Position numbers and translations under genes: made by a program
NCBI RefSeq assembly: GCF_002910915.1
Contig: NZ_NEUF01000194.1
Location: 14,063-78,062 of the forward strand
Origin: Streptomyces sp. SM10
GTDB taxonomy: Bacteria > Actinomycetota > Actinomycetes > Streptomycetales > Streptomycetaceae
Reading direction: 5' to 3'
Length of the DNA: 64,000 nt
Notes under the pieces: model-generated
Told to the model about the DNA's origin: nothing
The model's input: the letters and a program-made list of their open reading frames with translations, nothing else
Databases searched by the model: none
In this document: positions 17,885 through 25,890 of the stretch, piece after piece
Layout: each line of letters starts with the position of its first letter
How positions within the stretch are numbered: the stretch's first letter is position 1

Positions 17885-18306
17885 GAGCGCTGCCCGCACT
17901 CGAACCAGACCGTCTTCCCCCGGCCGCCGCCGCGCGCCTCGACACCCCAGCGGTCGGTGACGGCGTCCACCAGCAGCAGCCCCCGCCCGCCTTCGTCGAG
18001 CGCGTCGCCCGCGACCGCGTGGGGCAGGCGGGGCGACGCGTCGGCGACCTCGACCCGCACACCCCGGTCCGGGAGCAGATAGATCAGGGTCTGGCAGCGA
18101 CGGCCGGGGGCGTGCCGCACGACGTTGGCGATCAGCTCGGTCAGCGCGAGCTCCGCCGCGTCGGCCACGGCGAGCAGGCCCCAGCCGGTGAGGTACAGCC
18201 GCAGGATGCGGCGCAGGTGACGCGCGGAGTGCTCGCCTTTCGCCAGGTCGGCGCGGTAGCCCGCTTCCTCCGCGTCACCGGTCCGGGTGTCGGATACGTG
18301 AGTCAT
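17638..18306 (-). CDS. ATP-binding protein, RsbW/anti-sigma-like HATPase, with antisense C-terminal extension
   Basis: 222-residue reading. Residues 1-140 are a single HATPase_c domain: N box AELALTELIANVVRHAPG at about 50-67, G1 box VADASPRLPHAV, G2 box GGRGLLLVDAVTDRWGV, ending at GKTVWFEC where family members normally stop. Here no stop codon follows and the frame runs 247 bp into the complementary strand of the beta-lactamase-like gene, giving about 80 extra residues of no family resemblance. Such proteins in Streptomyces are usually next to Scr1/whiJ-type regulators, as here. Either the native stop was lost or the extra tail is translated. Confidence 0.8.
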   Translation of the reverse strand: MTHVSDTRTGDAEEAGYRADLAKGEHSARHLRRILRLYLTGWGLLAVADAAELALTELIANVVRHAPGRRCQTLIYLLPDRGVRVEVADASPRLPHAVAGDALDEGGRGLLLVDAVTDRWGVEARGGGRGKTVWFECGQRSQREVPSSASTASVNGVQTSDAHGPKSRSVRATQAAPAAGSIQRNVPDWPKWPKVAGEEEFPVQCGDLESRISKPSPQSLGF

Positions 18307-18390
18307 GCCACCAGCGTGCAGCGCGGTGACTACTCTCGGCTACGACCTGAATCCAACGCCCTCGGGCGTTGAAGCGAGAGGCACCCCGCC

Positions 18391-19174
18391 GTGACCAACG
18401 TGCAGTCGCTCGACCCCGGCGCTTCCCCGTTGGACTACTACCGCTGGGAGCTCCGCCGCCAGTGGGAGGCCCACGGCCTGCGGCAGGGACAGCTCGGCGA
18501 GATCATCTTCTGCACGGGCTCGCTGATCGGCCAGATCGAGACGACGCGGAAGGTCCCGACGCGACTTCCCGGAACGCCTGGACGCCGCGCTCGGCACGGA
18601 CGGGGTGTTCTCGCGGCTGGTCGGCCTGGTCCTGCGCAGCCAGCTGCCGACGTGGTTCCAGCCGTACGCGGAGACGGAGGCACGGGCGACGTACATCTCC
18701 ACGTAGCAGGCGCAGTTGGTGTACGGGCTGCTGCAGACGGAGGAGTACGCGCGGGCGGTGCTGGCCACCGGCATGCCCGATGACCTGGAGGGCCTGGTCG
18801 CGGCCAGGATGGAGCGCCAGCGCATCCTGCAGCGCGAACAGCCGCCGCTGGCCTGGGCGATCCTGGACGAGGCGGTGCTGCACCGGCCGGTCGGGGGCCG
18901 CGAGGTCATGCGAAACCAACTCGCGCGGCTGTTGGATCTCACCTCCCACAGATGGATGCGGATCCAGGTGCTGCCCTTCGTCGCGGGTGAACACTCAAGC
19001 CTGGCCGGGTCGTTCAACATGCTCCGATTCGACGACGATCCGGATCTGATCTACACGGAGGACCTCATCTCCGGCCACATGACCGCCAACCCCGAGACCA
19101 TCCGAGAGGCCTCGCGCCGTTACGCTCACGTGCAGGCCGCAGCCCTCTCCGTCTTGGAGCGTCCGACGACCTGA
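18391..19174 (+). pseudogene. Scr1/WhiJ-type helix-turn-helix regulator, broken twice
   Basis: GTG 18391 opens an XRE helix-turn-helix (LRRQWEAHGLRQGQLGEI...TGSLIGQIETTRKVPT). At 18562 one extra base shifts the frame; after it the family sequence resumes (DFPERLDAALGTDGVFSRLV...). An in-frame TAG at 18704-18706 then interrupts the DUF5753 effector domain, which continues QAQLVYGLLQTEEYARAVL to RRYAHVQAAALSVLE and a normal stop at 19174. Two independent lesions make this a genuine pseudogene unless both are sequencing errors. Intact relatives are about 280 residues and act with ATP-binding and DUF397 proteins in development and antibiotic control. Confidence 0.88.
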
Positions 19175-19305
19175 GGGCCCTGATCGCCCTGGCGCCGGAG
19201 GTCGCGGACACCGGCTACCGGAACCTGCTGATCGACTACGCGTGTGCGGGACCGAACCTGCCCGACCGGCTCGTGGCCGAGGCTCAGCGCATCCGCGAGA
19301 ACTGA
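19171..19305 (+). pseudogene. Coding-like fragment, unidentified C-terminal remnant
   Basis: In the frame of 19171 about 45 codons with strong Streptomyces codon bias read LRALIALAPEVADTGYRNLL...LPDRLVAEAQRIREN and end with TGA. There is no start codon with a ribosome binding site. It looks like the tail of a lost gene. I do not recognise the family. Confidence 0.35.
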
Positions 19306-19392
19306 AACCGGGCTCTCCGCGCGAGAACGGCCGACCGGGAGGCCGCCCGCGCACACCGCAACGGGAAGCACGGTGCGGGGTCTCCCCTGCGG

Positions 19393-20169
19393 CTACGCCG
19401 ACTTCGGCAAGGTGAGGATCTCCGCTCCGTCCTCGGTGATGGCGATCGTGTGCTCACTGTGGGCCGTCCGGCAGCCCGTCGCGCTCCGGAGGGTCCAGCC
19501 GTCGGCGTCGGTGACGAGCTTGGCGGTGTCCGCCATGACCCAGGGCTCCAACGCCAGCAGCAGGCCGGGGCGCAGTGTGTATCCACGGCCCGGACGTCCG
19601 GTGTTCGCGACGTGCGGGTCCTGGTGCATCGTCGACCCGATGCCGTGCCCGCCGAATTCGGTGTTGATCTCGTACCCGGCCTGACCGAGGACCGTGCCGA
19701 TGGCGTGGGAGATGTCGCCGATACGCGCTCCGGGTCCGGCGGCGGCGATCCCCGCGGCCAGGGCGCGTTCGGTCGCCTCGATCATCGCGACGCTCTCCGG
19801 GGGCCGCGCACTGCCCACGACGAAGCTGATGGCGGAGTCCGCGGCGATTCCGCGCTTGGAGACGGCGAGGTCGAGGGTGAGCAGATCGCCGTCGGCGAGC
19901 GCGTACTCGTGGGGCAGCCCGTGGAGCACGGCGTCGTTGACCGCCGTGCAGATGTAGTGGCCGAACGGGCCGCGCCCGAAGGACGGCGCGTAGTCCACGT
20001 AGCAGGACTGCGCCCCCGCCTCGGTGATCATGGCCTTGGTCCACCGGTCGATGTCCAGGAGGCTCGTGCCGACCGTGACCCGACCCTTCAGCGTCTGCAG
20101 GATCTCTGCGACCAGGGCGCCCGTGTCTTTCGCGCGGGCCAGCAGGGCGGTATTCAGGATCTCGATCAT
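19393..20169 (-). CDS. map: Type I methionine aminopeptidase (accessory copy)
   Basis: 258-residue metallopeptidase that removes N-terminal methionine from nascent proteins. The pita-bread metal ligands are visible: Asp in LLTLDLAV, Asp in AADSAISF, His in GGHGIGSTMHQ, Glu in LLALEPWV and Glu in AHSEHTIAI; the substrate histidine is in GPFGHYIC. No N-terminal zinc-finger extension. The housekeeping map of Streptomyces normally lies in the secY-adk ribosomal cluster, so this copy paired divergently with an XRE regulator is probably a second, regulated enzyme. ATG 20169 is preceded by GAGGAAAG. Confidence 0.95.
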   Translation of the reverse strand: MIEILNTALLARAKDTGALVAEILQTLKGRVTVGTSLLDIDRWTKAMITEAGAQSCYVDYAPSFGRGPFGHYICTAVNDAVLHGLPHEYALADGDLLTLDLAVSKRGIAADSAISFVVGSARPPESVAMIEATERALAAGIAAAGPGARIGDISHAIGTVLGQAGYEINTEFGGHGIGSTMHQDPHVANTGRPGRGYTLRPGLLLALEPWVMADTAKLVTDADGWTLRSATGCRTAHSEHTIAITEDGAEILTLPKSA

Positions 20170-20186
20170 GTGCCACTTTCCTCATG

Positions 20187-20240
20187 GAACCAACAACTGA
20201 ACCAACAACTATACCGGTCAAACTATACCGGTACTAGAAT
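20187..20240. promoter_or_regulatory. Divergent promoter/operator between map and XRE regulator
   Basis: AT-rich island with two sets of perfect direct repeats: GAACCAACAACT at 20187-20198 and 20199-20210, and AACTATACCGGT at 20207-20218 and 20221-20232 (14 bp apart). The second pair gives two TATAGT -10-like boxes toward map on the minus strand and lies just before TAGAAT (20235-20240), a -10 box 7 nt before the regulator ATG. The arrangement suits autoregulation by the XRE protein. Confidence 0.7.
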
Positions 20241-20247
20241 CGGGGCC

Positions 20248-20556
20248 ATGGTCAGACTGCCGCTCACTCCCGCAGAGGTCGCACGCGGCCGCCGCCTCGG
20301 CGTCCTCCTGCGCCGGGCACGGGGCGATCGCTCGATGCTCGAGATCGCGCTCGCCGCCCGCGTCTCCCCCGAGACACTCAGGAAGATCGAGTCGGGCCGC
20401 GTGGCCACCCCGGCCTTCCCGACCATCGCGGCGATCACCGATGTGCTCGGCCTCTCCCTCGACGCGGTGTGGACCGAGATCAGCCGGTCCGACAGTGACG
20501 GTGACGCCGTACCGGTGGAGGCCGACCACCGCGCGGTCGAGCGGCTGACCGCCTGA
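20248..20556 (+). CDS. Small XRE-family regulator divergent from map
   Basis: 102-residue DNA-binding protein consisting almost only of a helix-turn-helix (RRLGVLLRRARGDRSMLEIALAARVSPETLRKIESGRVATPAFPTIAAITDVLGLSLDAVW, residues 15-77) and an acidic tail. ATG 20248 is fixed by the TAGAAT -10 box ending 7 nt upstream, which predicts a leaderless transcript. It very likely controls the divergent methionine aminopeptidase through the repeats in between. Confidence 0.92.
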   Translation: MVRLPLTPAEVARGRRLGVLLRRARGDRSMLEIALAARVSPETLRKIESGRVATPAFPTIAAITDVLGLSLDAVWTEISRSDSDGDAVPVEADHRAVERLTA

Positions 20557-20627
20557 GCCACCGCGCCCCGGCCGTGCGGCGGCGGTTTCGCGGTGCACCG
20601 GGGGCCGGACGTCGCTAGCGTGCAGGC

Positions 20628-21149
20628 GTGACCGGTTCCGCGCTGCCCCTCCTCTTCCTCGATGTCGACGGGCCCCTCCTCCCCTTCGGCGCGACCCGCC
20701 GGCAGCTCCCGGACGGTTATCCGACCTACGGGAGTGGGCACGCACCCCAGGAGGCCTGGGCGAATCCGCTGACCGCCAGGATCGATCCCGCCCACGGCCC
20801 CCGCCTGCTGGCCCTGCCCTGCGAGCTGGTGTGGGCCACGACGTGGATGTCCGAGGCGAACGACTGCATCGCTCCGTGGCTCGGACTGCCCCGACTTCCC
20901 CTGGTCGACTGGCCGGACCCGGCCCCCGAGGAGCCGAAGGGGCTGCACTGGAAGACCTCCGGACTCGTCGGATGGGCCACCGGACGCCCGTTCGCCTGGG
21001 TCGACGACGAGATCACGGACTTCGACCGCGCGTGGGTGGAGGCGCATCACCCGGGGCGCGCCCTCCTCCACCACGTCGAGGCCTGGCAGGGCCTGACCGG
21101 AGCGGACTTCGCCACTCTGGACGCGTGGCTGCGGGGCGCGGGGCGCTGA
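20628..21149 (+). CDS. HAD-like hydrolase domain protein
   Basis: 173-residue soluble protein. HAD motif I is L-F-L-D-V-D-G-P (residues 9-16), motif II is the T in VWATTWM, and motif IV is VDDEITDFD near residue 125. No cap domain is apparent. It belongs to the Streptomyces group usually annotated as HAD domain protein; substrate unknown. GTG 20628 stands 6 nt after TAGCGT (20616-20621), so the transcript is probably leaderless. Confidence 0.88.
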   Translation: MTGSALPLLFLDVDGPLLPFGATRRQLPDGYPTYGSGHAPQEAWANPLTARIDPAHGPRLLALPCELVWATTWMSEANDCIAPWLGLPRLPLVDWPDPAPEEPKGLHWKTSGLVGWATGRPFAWVDDEITDFDRAWVEAHHPGRALLHHVEAWQGLTGADFATLDAWLRGAGR

Positions 21150-21193
21150 CCGGCCCGGCAGGCTCCGCTCACGCTCCGCTAGATTGGGCCGCT

Positions 21194-21592
21194 ATGCGAT
21201 CACGCGACTTCGACCTCGACTTCCGCTACCAGGCCGAGAAGACACGCAAGTGGGGACTTGCCCTGCTGTCCCTGGCCGGGCTGTTCTGGATCTGGTGCGC
21301 CGTCCTGCTCATCCTGCCGTACCAGGCCGAGAGCGAGCCCGACGACGACACTCCCGCCACCTGTGAGTCACGCCTGTTCACGGACGCGGGTACGGCCAAC
21401 ACGCGGGAATCGGGAGAGACCTGCGCCGAGGAGCGCGACTGGCCCGAGGCCCTCGCCGTGCTCGGGGTCTCCATACCGGTCTCGGTCGTCGGAGCATCGA
21501 TCTTCACCATCGGGACGGTCTCCCGCCGGATGAGCGCCCACGGCCAGGCGATACGCGAACTGGACAAGCTGACGGAGAAGACGCGGGACTGA
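21194..21592 (+). CDS. Small membrane protein with two TM helices
   Basis: 132 residues. Helices at about 21-43 (WGLALLSLAGLFWIWCAVLLIL) and 86-108 (ALAVLGVSIPVSVVGASIFTIG) flank an acidic extracytoplasmic or cytoplasmic loop with two cysteines (TCESR and TCAEE) that could pair. The C terminus is a charged helix (RMSAHGQAIRELDKLTEKTRD). No family recognised. TAGATT at 21180-21185 precedes the ATG by 8 nt. Confidence 0.75.
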   Translation: MRSRDFDLDFRYQAEKTRKWGLALLSLAGLFWIWCAVLLILPYQAESEPDDDTPATCESRLFTDAGTANTRESGETCAEERDWPEALAVLGVSIPVSVVGASIFTIGTVSRRMSAHGQAIRELDKLTEKTRD

Positions 21593-22008
21593 CCCGCACC
21601 CCGGCCGCGGCCCGGCGCCCCTCCGGGCCGCGGGTGACCGGTGACCGCACCGCCCCGGGGGAATCGCGTACGTCGCCGCGCGCACGTCGGGGGTTGAGGA
21701 ACATCCGAACGAAGACCGGCGCCAAGCCTTCGTCGTCCCTGGTGGGTGGCTGACGGGGTGCCGGCTCATGGTCCGACGTCGTTCCACAGATATCGCCCTG
21801 TTGTCTGCGGCACGGCTGACCGCGACCTGCGGCGACGCCCACAAGCCGCTGCGCGAAGCGGCCCTGTTGTCCGTGCCAAGGGGGAAGCGGTGGCCACCGT
21901 CGCACAACTTCCGGTCAGCTTTCGAAGTCGTCCGCACTCGCTGATGGCGGATTGAGTGGGGCCGGCCAGGGGAGCCTGGCCGGCCCTTCTTCGTGTCAGC
22001 CCTTCGTG
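21593..22008. other. Intergenic stretch with terminator and only doubtful short ORFs
   Basis: 416 bp without a confident gene. A GTG at 21890 with GGGGAA before it opens a 21-codon frame ending at 21955, which may be a peptide or a gene tail. A second frame from ATG 21769 to 21943 has weaker codon bias. Neither has recognisable similarity. Confidence 0.3.
21959..21990. terminator. Bidirectional hairpin near the MerR/GyrI gene end
   Basis: Perfect 12-bp stem GGGCCGGCCAGG / CCTGGCCGGCCC with a GGAG loop, followed on the plus strand by TTCTT. It lies 19 nt past the stop of the minus-strand MerR gene and would also stop plus-strand transcripts. Confidence 0.8.
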
Positions 22009-22821
22009 TCAGGCCTTGTTCACGGGTTCTTGGAGTTCGGTGACCCATTCGCCGTGGTTGTCGGGGCATTCCAGGTTGATCTCTCGGGGGTGGCCGACCG
22101 AGCGGTAGCCGTTGGCGTCGATCCAGCGGCCAAGAGTCTGAACGGTGGGCAGGACGGTCTCCATCGAGCCGCGGTGCATGACGGTCGCCGCCTGCTCGAC
22201 GGGCGGCAGGTCCACGATCTGCAGCCCGTCGTGGTCACTGAGGGGCACTGAGACCTCGACACCCGCGTGGATGAGGATCCCGCCGTCCTGCGCGTCCTCG
22301 TAGTAGGCGACCCCGGGCCCGGAGGGGGCGATGCCTGCCGCCTCCAGACGCCGGAACAGCTCGCCGTAAAGCGGCTCGACGACCGGGCCGATCGTGTCGA
22401 AGTCTGGTGCCACTGCGGTAAGTTCGGCCAGACGCACGCTCGGCAGGCTCTTCAGTACGACATCGTTGCTGGGCATCTGCCCCTCGCTCTCGATCGAGCG
22501 GAGCCTCGCCTCGACTTGGGTCAGCCGGGCCGCTGCGGCTGTCATCGTCGCCTCCAGCTCGGCGTGCCGCAGCCGGAGCATGGCGCGCAGTTCCTCGGTG
22601 GTCACCTTCTCGTCCAGGATCGCCTGGACCTTCTGGAGGGTGAAGCCGAGGTCCTTGAGTGCGATGACGCGGTTGAGGCGGGCCAGCTGGGCGGCGGTGT
22701 AGTAGCGGTAGCCGGTGGTCGGGTCGACGTGAGCCGGGCGCAGCAGGCCGGTCGCGTCGTAATGACGCAGCATCCGGACCGAGACGCGACCATGTCGGGC
22801 GAAGTCTCCGATGGTGAACAT
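22009..22821 (-). CDS. MerR-family regulator with GyrI-like effector-binding domain
   Basis: 270 residues. ATG 22821 ([33 protein letters not shown]) has GGAGA upstream and starts the MerR domain directly. A coiled coil spans about residues 75-115 and the C-terminal 145 residues form a GyrI/SOUL-like ligand pocket of the BmrR/TipA type, with the acidic residue in [15 protein letters not shown] at the end. Such proteins bind hydrophobic cations or drugs and activate exporters; the adjacent MFS gene is, however, a pseudogene, so the natural target may be gone. Confidence 0.92.
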   Translation of the reverse strand: MFTIGDFARHGRVSVRMLRHYDATGLLRPAHVDPTTGYRYYTAAQLARLNRVIALKDLGFTLQKVQAILDEKVTTEELRAMLRLRHAELEATMTAAAARLTQVEARLRSIESEGQMPSNDVVLKSLPSVRLAELTAVAPDFDTIGPVVEPLYGELFRRLEAAGIAPSGPGVAYYEDAQDGGILIHAGVEVSVPLSDHDGLQIVDLPPVEQAATVMHRGSMETVLPTVQTLGRWIDANGYRSVGHPREINLECPDNHGEWVTELQEPVNKA

Positions 22822-22930
22822 GATGTCTCCGAGTTGACCGCCTGACACGGTGTGAGGGTCAAGAACACTGCTCGGATCCCTGGAAAGGGCCGTGAGCGGG
22901 ATCGGTGACGGCTCCCCCTGGTGCCGCGGT

Positions 22931-23482
22931 TCACTCTTGCAGACATCGGTGCAGGGAGGTCTTCGGGATGCCGGTCTTGGCGCTGATCTCGCCGCAGGCG
23001 GCGCCCCGGGCTTTCAGCAGGCGCGCGTACTCGATCTTGTCGGCGGGGTGGGCGTCCGGTCGGCCGATGCGGCGGCTTCGGCGACGGTGCGGGCGTGGGC
23101 GGCGCGTTCGGCGGTGAAGGTGCGTTCCATCTCGGCGAACAGGGCCAGAAGGAGGAAGGCGATGCGGGCCATGCCTTCGTCGGCGGTGTTGATCGGCAGG
23201 GGTCTGCAAGGGATCGCACGCCGATCTGTTGCTTGTCGAGGTCGTGGACGAGGTTGAGGACTTCGCGCAGGTTGCGGCCGATCCGGTCGAGGGTGTGCAC
23301 GACGACGGTGTCCCCTTGCGGGCGTAGGCGAGCAGGTCGGCCGGGCCGGGGCGCACGACGCTGGCTCCGCTCTTCCTGTCCACGTGGATCCGGTCGTCGG
23401 GGATGCCAGCAGCTTCGAGTGCGTCGAGTCGGTGTTCCAGGCTCTGTTTGGTGGTCGGGACCCTCGCGTACCCCAGGGCGGG
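22931..23482 (-). pseudogene. Serine recombinase (resolvase/invertase) remnant
   Basis: Read on the minus strand from about 23482: [19 protein letters not shown] then [11 protein letters not shown], a shift, [23 protein letters not shown], another shift, [19 protein letters not shown], a third shift, then the helix-turn-helix tail [22 protein letters not shown] ending at 22931. This is the order of a Tn3-type resolvase (catalytic region, DRIGR motif, E helix, Hin-type HTH). The catalytic serine expected in the first strand is not present in the visible part. At least three frame changes make it non-functional. It is the only sign of a past mobile element in the window. Confidence 0.85.
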
Positions 23483-23491
23483 CCCGCTCGA

Positions 23492-24185
23492 TCAGCTCCC
23501 GGTCCGCGTCGTCCAGGAAGAAGCTGCCGCCGACGGCAGGGCCCGCACGGACGGAAGCGCCCGTCCCAGGCGCGCCAGCGGGGACAGAGCCATCACCACC
23601 GGGGACGCCATCATGGCCGCGGCCGCCACCAGGAGGCTGGTGCGCAGCCCCCACTCCGTCGCGAGGAGCCCGCCGAGCAGGGAGCCGAGCGGAGCCGTCC
23701 CCATGCCGACGAACGTGATCGTCGCGGCCACACGGCCCTGCATCCCGTCCGGAGTGACCGCCTGCCGCACGGCCATGACCGTGACATTCACCAACTGGCC
23801 GGCGGACGGCGAAGGTGGCCACGAACAGCGCGGGCAGGCCGAACAGCCCGAGGAGGCCGGCCGCGGCGGTGGCGCCCAGGACCAGGGTCCGGCCGGCGTC
23901 CGTCACCACCATCACCGTGCGCGTCCTCCATCCGTCCACCCAGGCACCGACGAACAGCGAGAGGAACAGGACGGGTGCCTGCCCCACCGCGCGGAGGAGG
24001 CCCAGTTGGCCGGCGCCGGCGTGCAGCGTCAGGACGGCGAAGAGCGGGAGGACGGTCAGAGCGGTCTGTTCCCCGAGTTGGGAGGCCGTCTGGCCCACCC
24101 AGAATCTGCGGAACTCACGATCCCGCCAGAGGCCCCGCGGAACACGACGAACTGACACAGGTACAGCGGAGGAAGGGGAGGGCAC
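23492..24185 (-). pseudogene. MFS exporter pseudogene with internal deletion
   Basis: GTG 24185 starts a typical MFS N terminus ([36 protein letters not shown], then the A-D/D-G-W-R-T-R-T motif A region). After TM3 (LFVATFAV) the frame changes and the sequence jumps to a late helix, [41 protein letters not shown], so about six helices are missing. It ends at 23492 just where the recombinase remnant begins. An intact relative would be about 400 residues. Confidence 0.87.
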
Positions 24186-24857
24186 GGAGATCCCTCGGAT
24201 TGCCGACGGCGAGGCCCGTCGCCCGGCGCACACCTGGTGCGCCCGCGATCCGGGCAGGGGAAGGCTCGCTCTGCCGCACCCTCAGGGGCAGCACGCGATG
24301 ACGGGCCGGTCACGGCCCCGACGTCAACGCGCGCTCGGACGACCGGGCATGTCTCCACTCCTCATGAGCACTCGCTGCCCGCACCCTAATCCTCGACGGG
24401 TGAGCCGGAAAGCGGATTTCCGGCGGGGTGAGCACGGCGACGGGCTCTCCCCGGAGCAAGGCGGAAGCGGTGTGCGGCGGGTGAAGAGAGTGTGCCGCCG
24501 ATGATGTTCAAGGGGTGGCGGGTCACGGGCCTGTCCCAGCCCGCGCGGGCCGGGGAGGTCCGTTCCGAACCCTGCCGGAACCGGTGGATCCGGCGAGCGG
24601 CTGCGGTCGACGGCCACTGCCCACCGGGGTGCCCAGGCCCTGAATTCCGGGCCTGACGGGCAGTGCGGAGCGAGGGCCCCGCCCCCGGCCCGGGTGGCGT
24701 GCGCGCTGCCACGGCACCCCTGCTCCCCGCACTCGCATGTAACGGGCATGTATGAGAGGGCGGTCGGACGGAACGCACCCCGGGCGGAACCGGGTCCTCA
24801 TGATCAGTAACGCTCGCTCCCGCCGAGCGGACGGAACCGACCACGAAGGACGAAACG
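24186..24857. other. Non-coding stretch with nested hairpin
   Basis: About 670 bp with no supportable gene and without third-position bias in any frame. A nested inverted repeat sits at 24615-24665: outer arms CACTGCCC/GGGCAGTG and inner arms AGGCCC/GGGCCT. The right end carries the leader of the DUF4232 lipoprotein. Confidence 0.5.
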
Positions 24858-25496
24858 ATGCGCGTCAAGAAGCTCACCCTCACCGCCCTGGCCCTCGCCG
24901 CAGGCCTCTCGCTCACCGCCTGCCAGGGGAACGAGGACTCGGCCGCGGACACGAGCGGCTCCGGGGCCTCCTCGTCGTCCTCGGCCGCGGCCTCCGGCGA
25001 CAGCGGCACGTCCGACCAGAGCGCTGCGGCCTCCGGCCACGACGCCACCGCCTCGGAGTCCGCCCAGGGCAGCGGCAACGGGCAGGTCACCACCGGTACC
25101 TGCATGACGTCGAACCTCGAATTCGGCACCGCTCACGGCATGGGCGAGGGCGACCTCCTCGTCAGCCTCAAGAACACCGGAGACGCCTGCACCCTCAAGG
25201 GCTTCCCCGGAGTCGACCTGAGGTCCCAGGACGCCTCCGGGCCCCTGAGCGCCGAGCGCAGCGAACTCGACGCGCCGGTCGTCGACCTCGGCAACGGCGA
25301 GACCACCCGCTTCACCCTCCACTACCCGCCGAACAACACCGGCGGTTCGGGCGTGTACGTCACCGCCATCGAGGTCACCCCGCCCGACGAGACGCACTCC
25401 AAGGCGCTGTCGGTCGACCTCCGCCTCCCGGTCGGCGCCGACGGCGACGGCGACGGCGGGGTCGTGGTGGACCCGGTCGGCACCGGCAAGCAGTGA
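24858..25496 (+). CDS. DUF4232 lipoprotein
   Basis: 212-residue exported lipoprotein. Signal peptide with lipobox L-T-A-C (Cys22), then a low-complexity Ser/Ala/Gly/Asp linker to about residue 75, then the DUF4232 beta-sandwich with its invariant cysteine pair (GTCMTSNLEF and DACTLKGFPGVDL) and the P-P-N-N-T-G-G loop. Acidic D-G-D-G-D-G repeats end the chain and might bind calcium. RBS AAGGACG. The family is common on Streptomyces surfaces; function unknown. Confidence 0.92.
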   Translation: MRVKKLTLTALALAAGLSLTACQGNEDSAADTSGSGASSSSSAAASGDSGTSDQSAAASGHDATASESAQGSGNGQVTTGTCMTSNLEFGTAHGMGEGDLLVSLKNTGDACTLKGFPGVDLRSQDASGPLSAERSELDAPVVDLGNGETTRFTLHYPPNNTGGSGVYVTAIEVTPPDETHSKALSVDLRLPVGADGDGDGGVVVDPVGTGKQ

Positions 25497-25501
25497 GACC
25501 A

Positions 25502-25693
25502 CTACACCGCGGTCAGGCCGGCGCAACGGCGGCAGGCGCGGGCCGAGGACACCACGACGGCGTGCGAGGCCGCCGAGAGGGCGCCTGCCAGAGCGAGCAG
25601 CGGCCGGTCCGCGGTGAGCGCCGCGGCGACGGCGAGCGCGGGCGTCGCGACCGCCACGGCGACACTGGTCGTGGTGCCGGCCCAGGCGACCAC
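25502..25693 (-). pseudogene. Hydrophobic coding-like fragment
   Basis: 63 codons with strong G/C third positions read as two hydrophobic helices followed by A-R-A-C-R-R-C-A-G-L. The same codon bias continues upstream of the first possible start (GTG 25693) for at least 20 codons with no start codon, so the 5' part seems lost. No family recognised; it might also be a small membrane protein. Confidence 0.35.
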
Positions 25694-25776
25694 CGAGGGA
25701 AGCCGGTGGGCGAGTACGGCGCAGAACCTCGCCGAGGCGCGCGCACTCGTCGGTTCGGCCCCGCAGAGCGTATGGC

Positions 25777-25890
25777 CCCCGGCTGCGTGGTGGCCACCCT
25801 GTGCCGGACCCTGGACCGCTTCACCGAGGACACGGGGATCGCGGTCAACTCCGAACTGCCGGACGTCGCCTGCGACCAGCGCGGTCAGGA
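25777..25890 (+). pseudogene. Probable sensor histidine kinase remnant
   Basis: About 38 codons read ATLCRTLDRFTEDTGIAV then NSELPDVACDQ. This resembles the linker between the DHp helices and the ATPase domain of NarL-type kinases (L-x-E-L-V-E-R-F-x-x-x-T-G-I-x-V-x-x-x-L-P). Nothing else of the kinase remains. Call rests on this short stretch only. Confidence 0.4.

Noticed and set aside
20628-21149. Considered as secreted acid phosphatase
   Set aside because: The HAD motif begins nine residues after the start and no signal peptide precedes it, so the protein is cytoplasmic.
24324-24801. Frames of 90-250 codons before the DUF4232 gene
   Set aside because: Codon usage is flat in all three positions and the predicted proteins are low-complexity; the nested hairpin lies in the same place.
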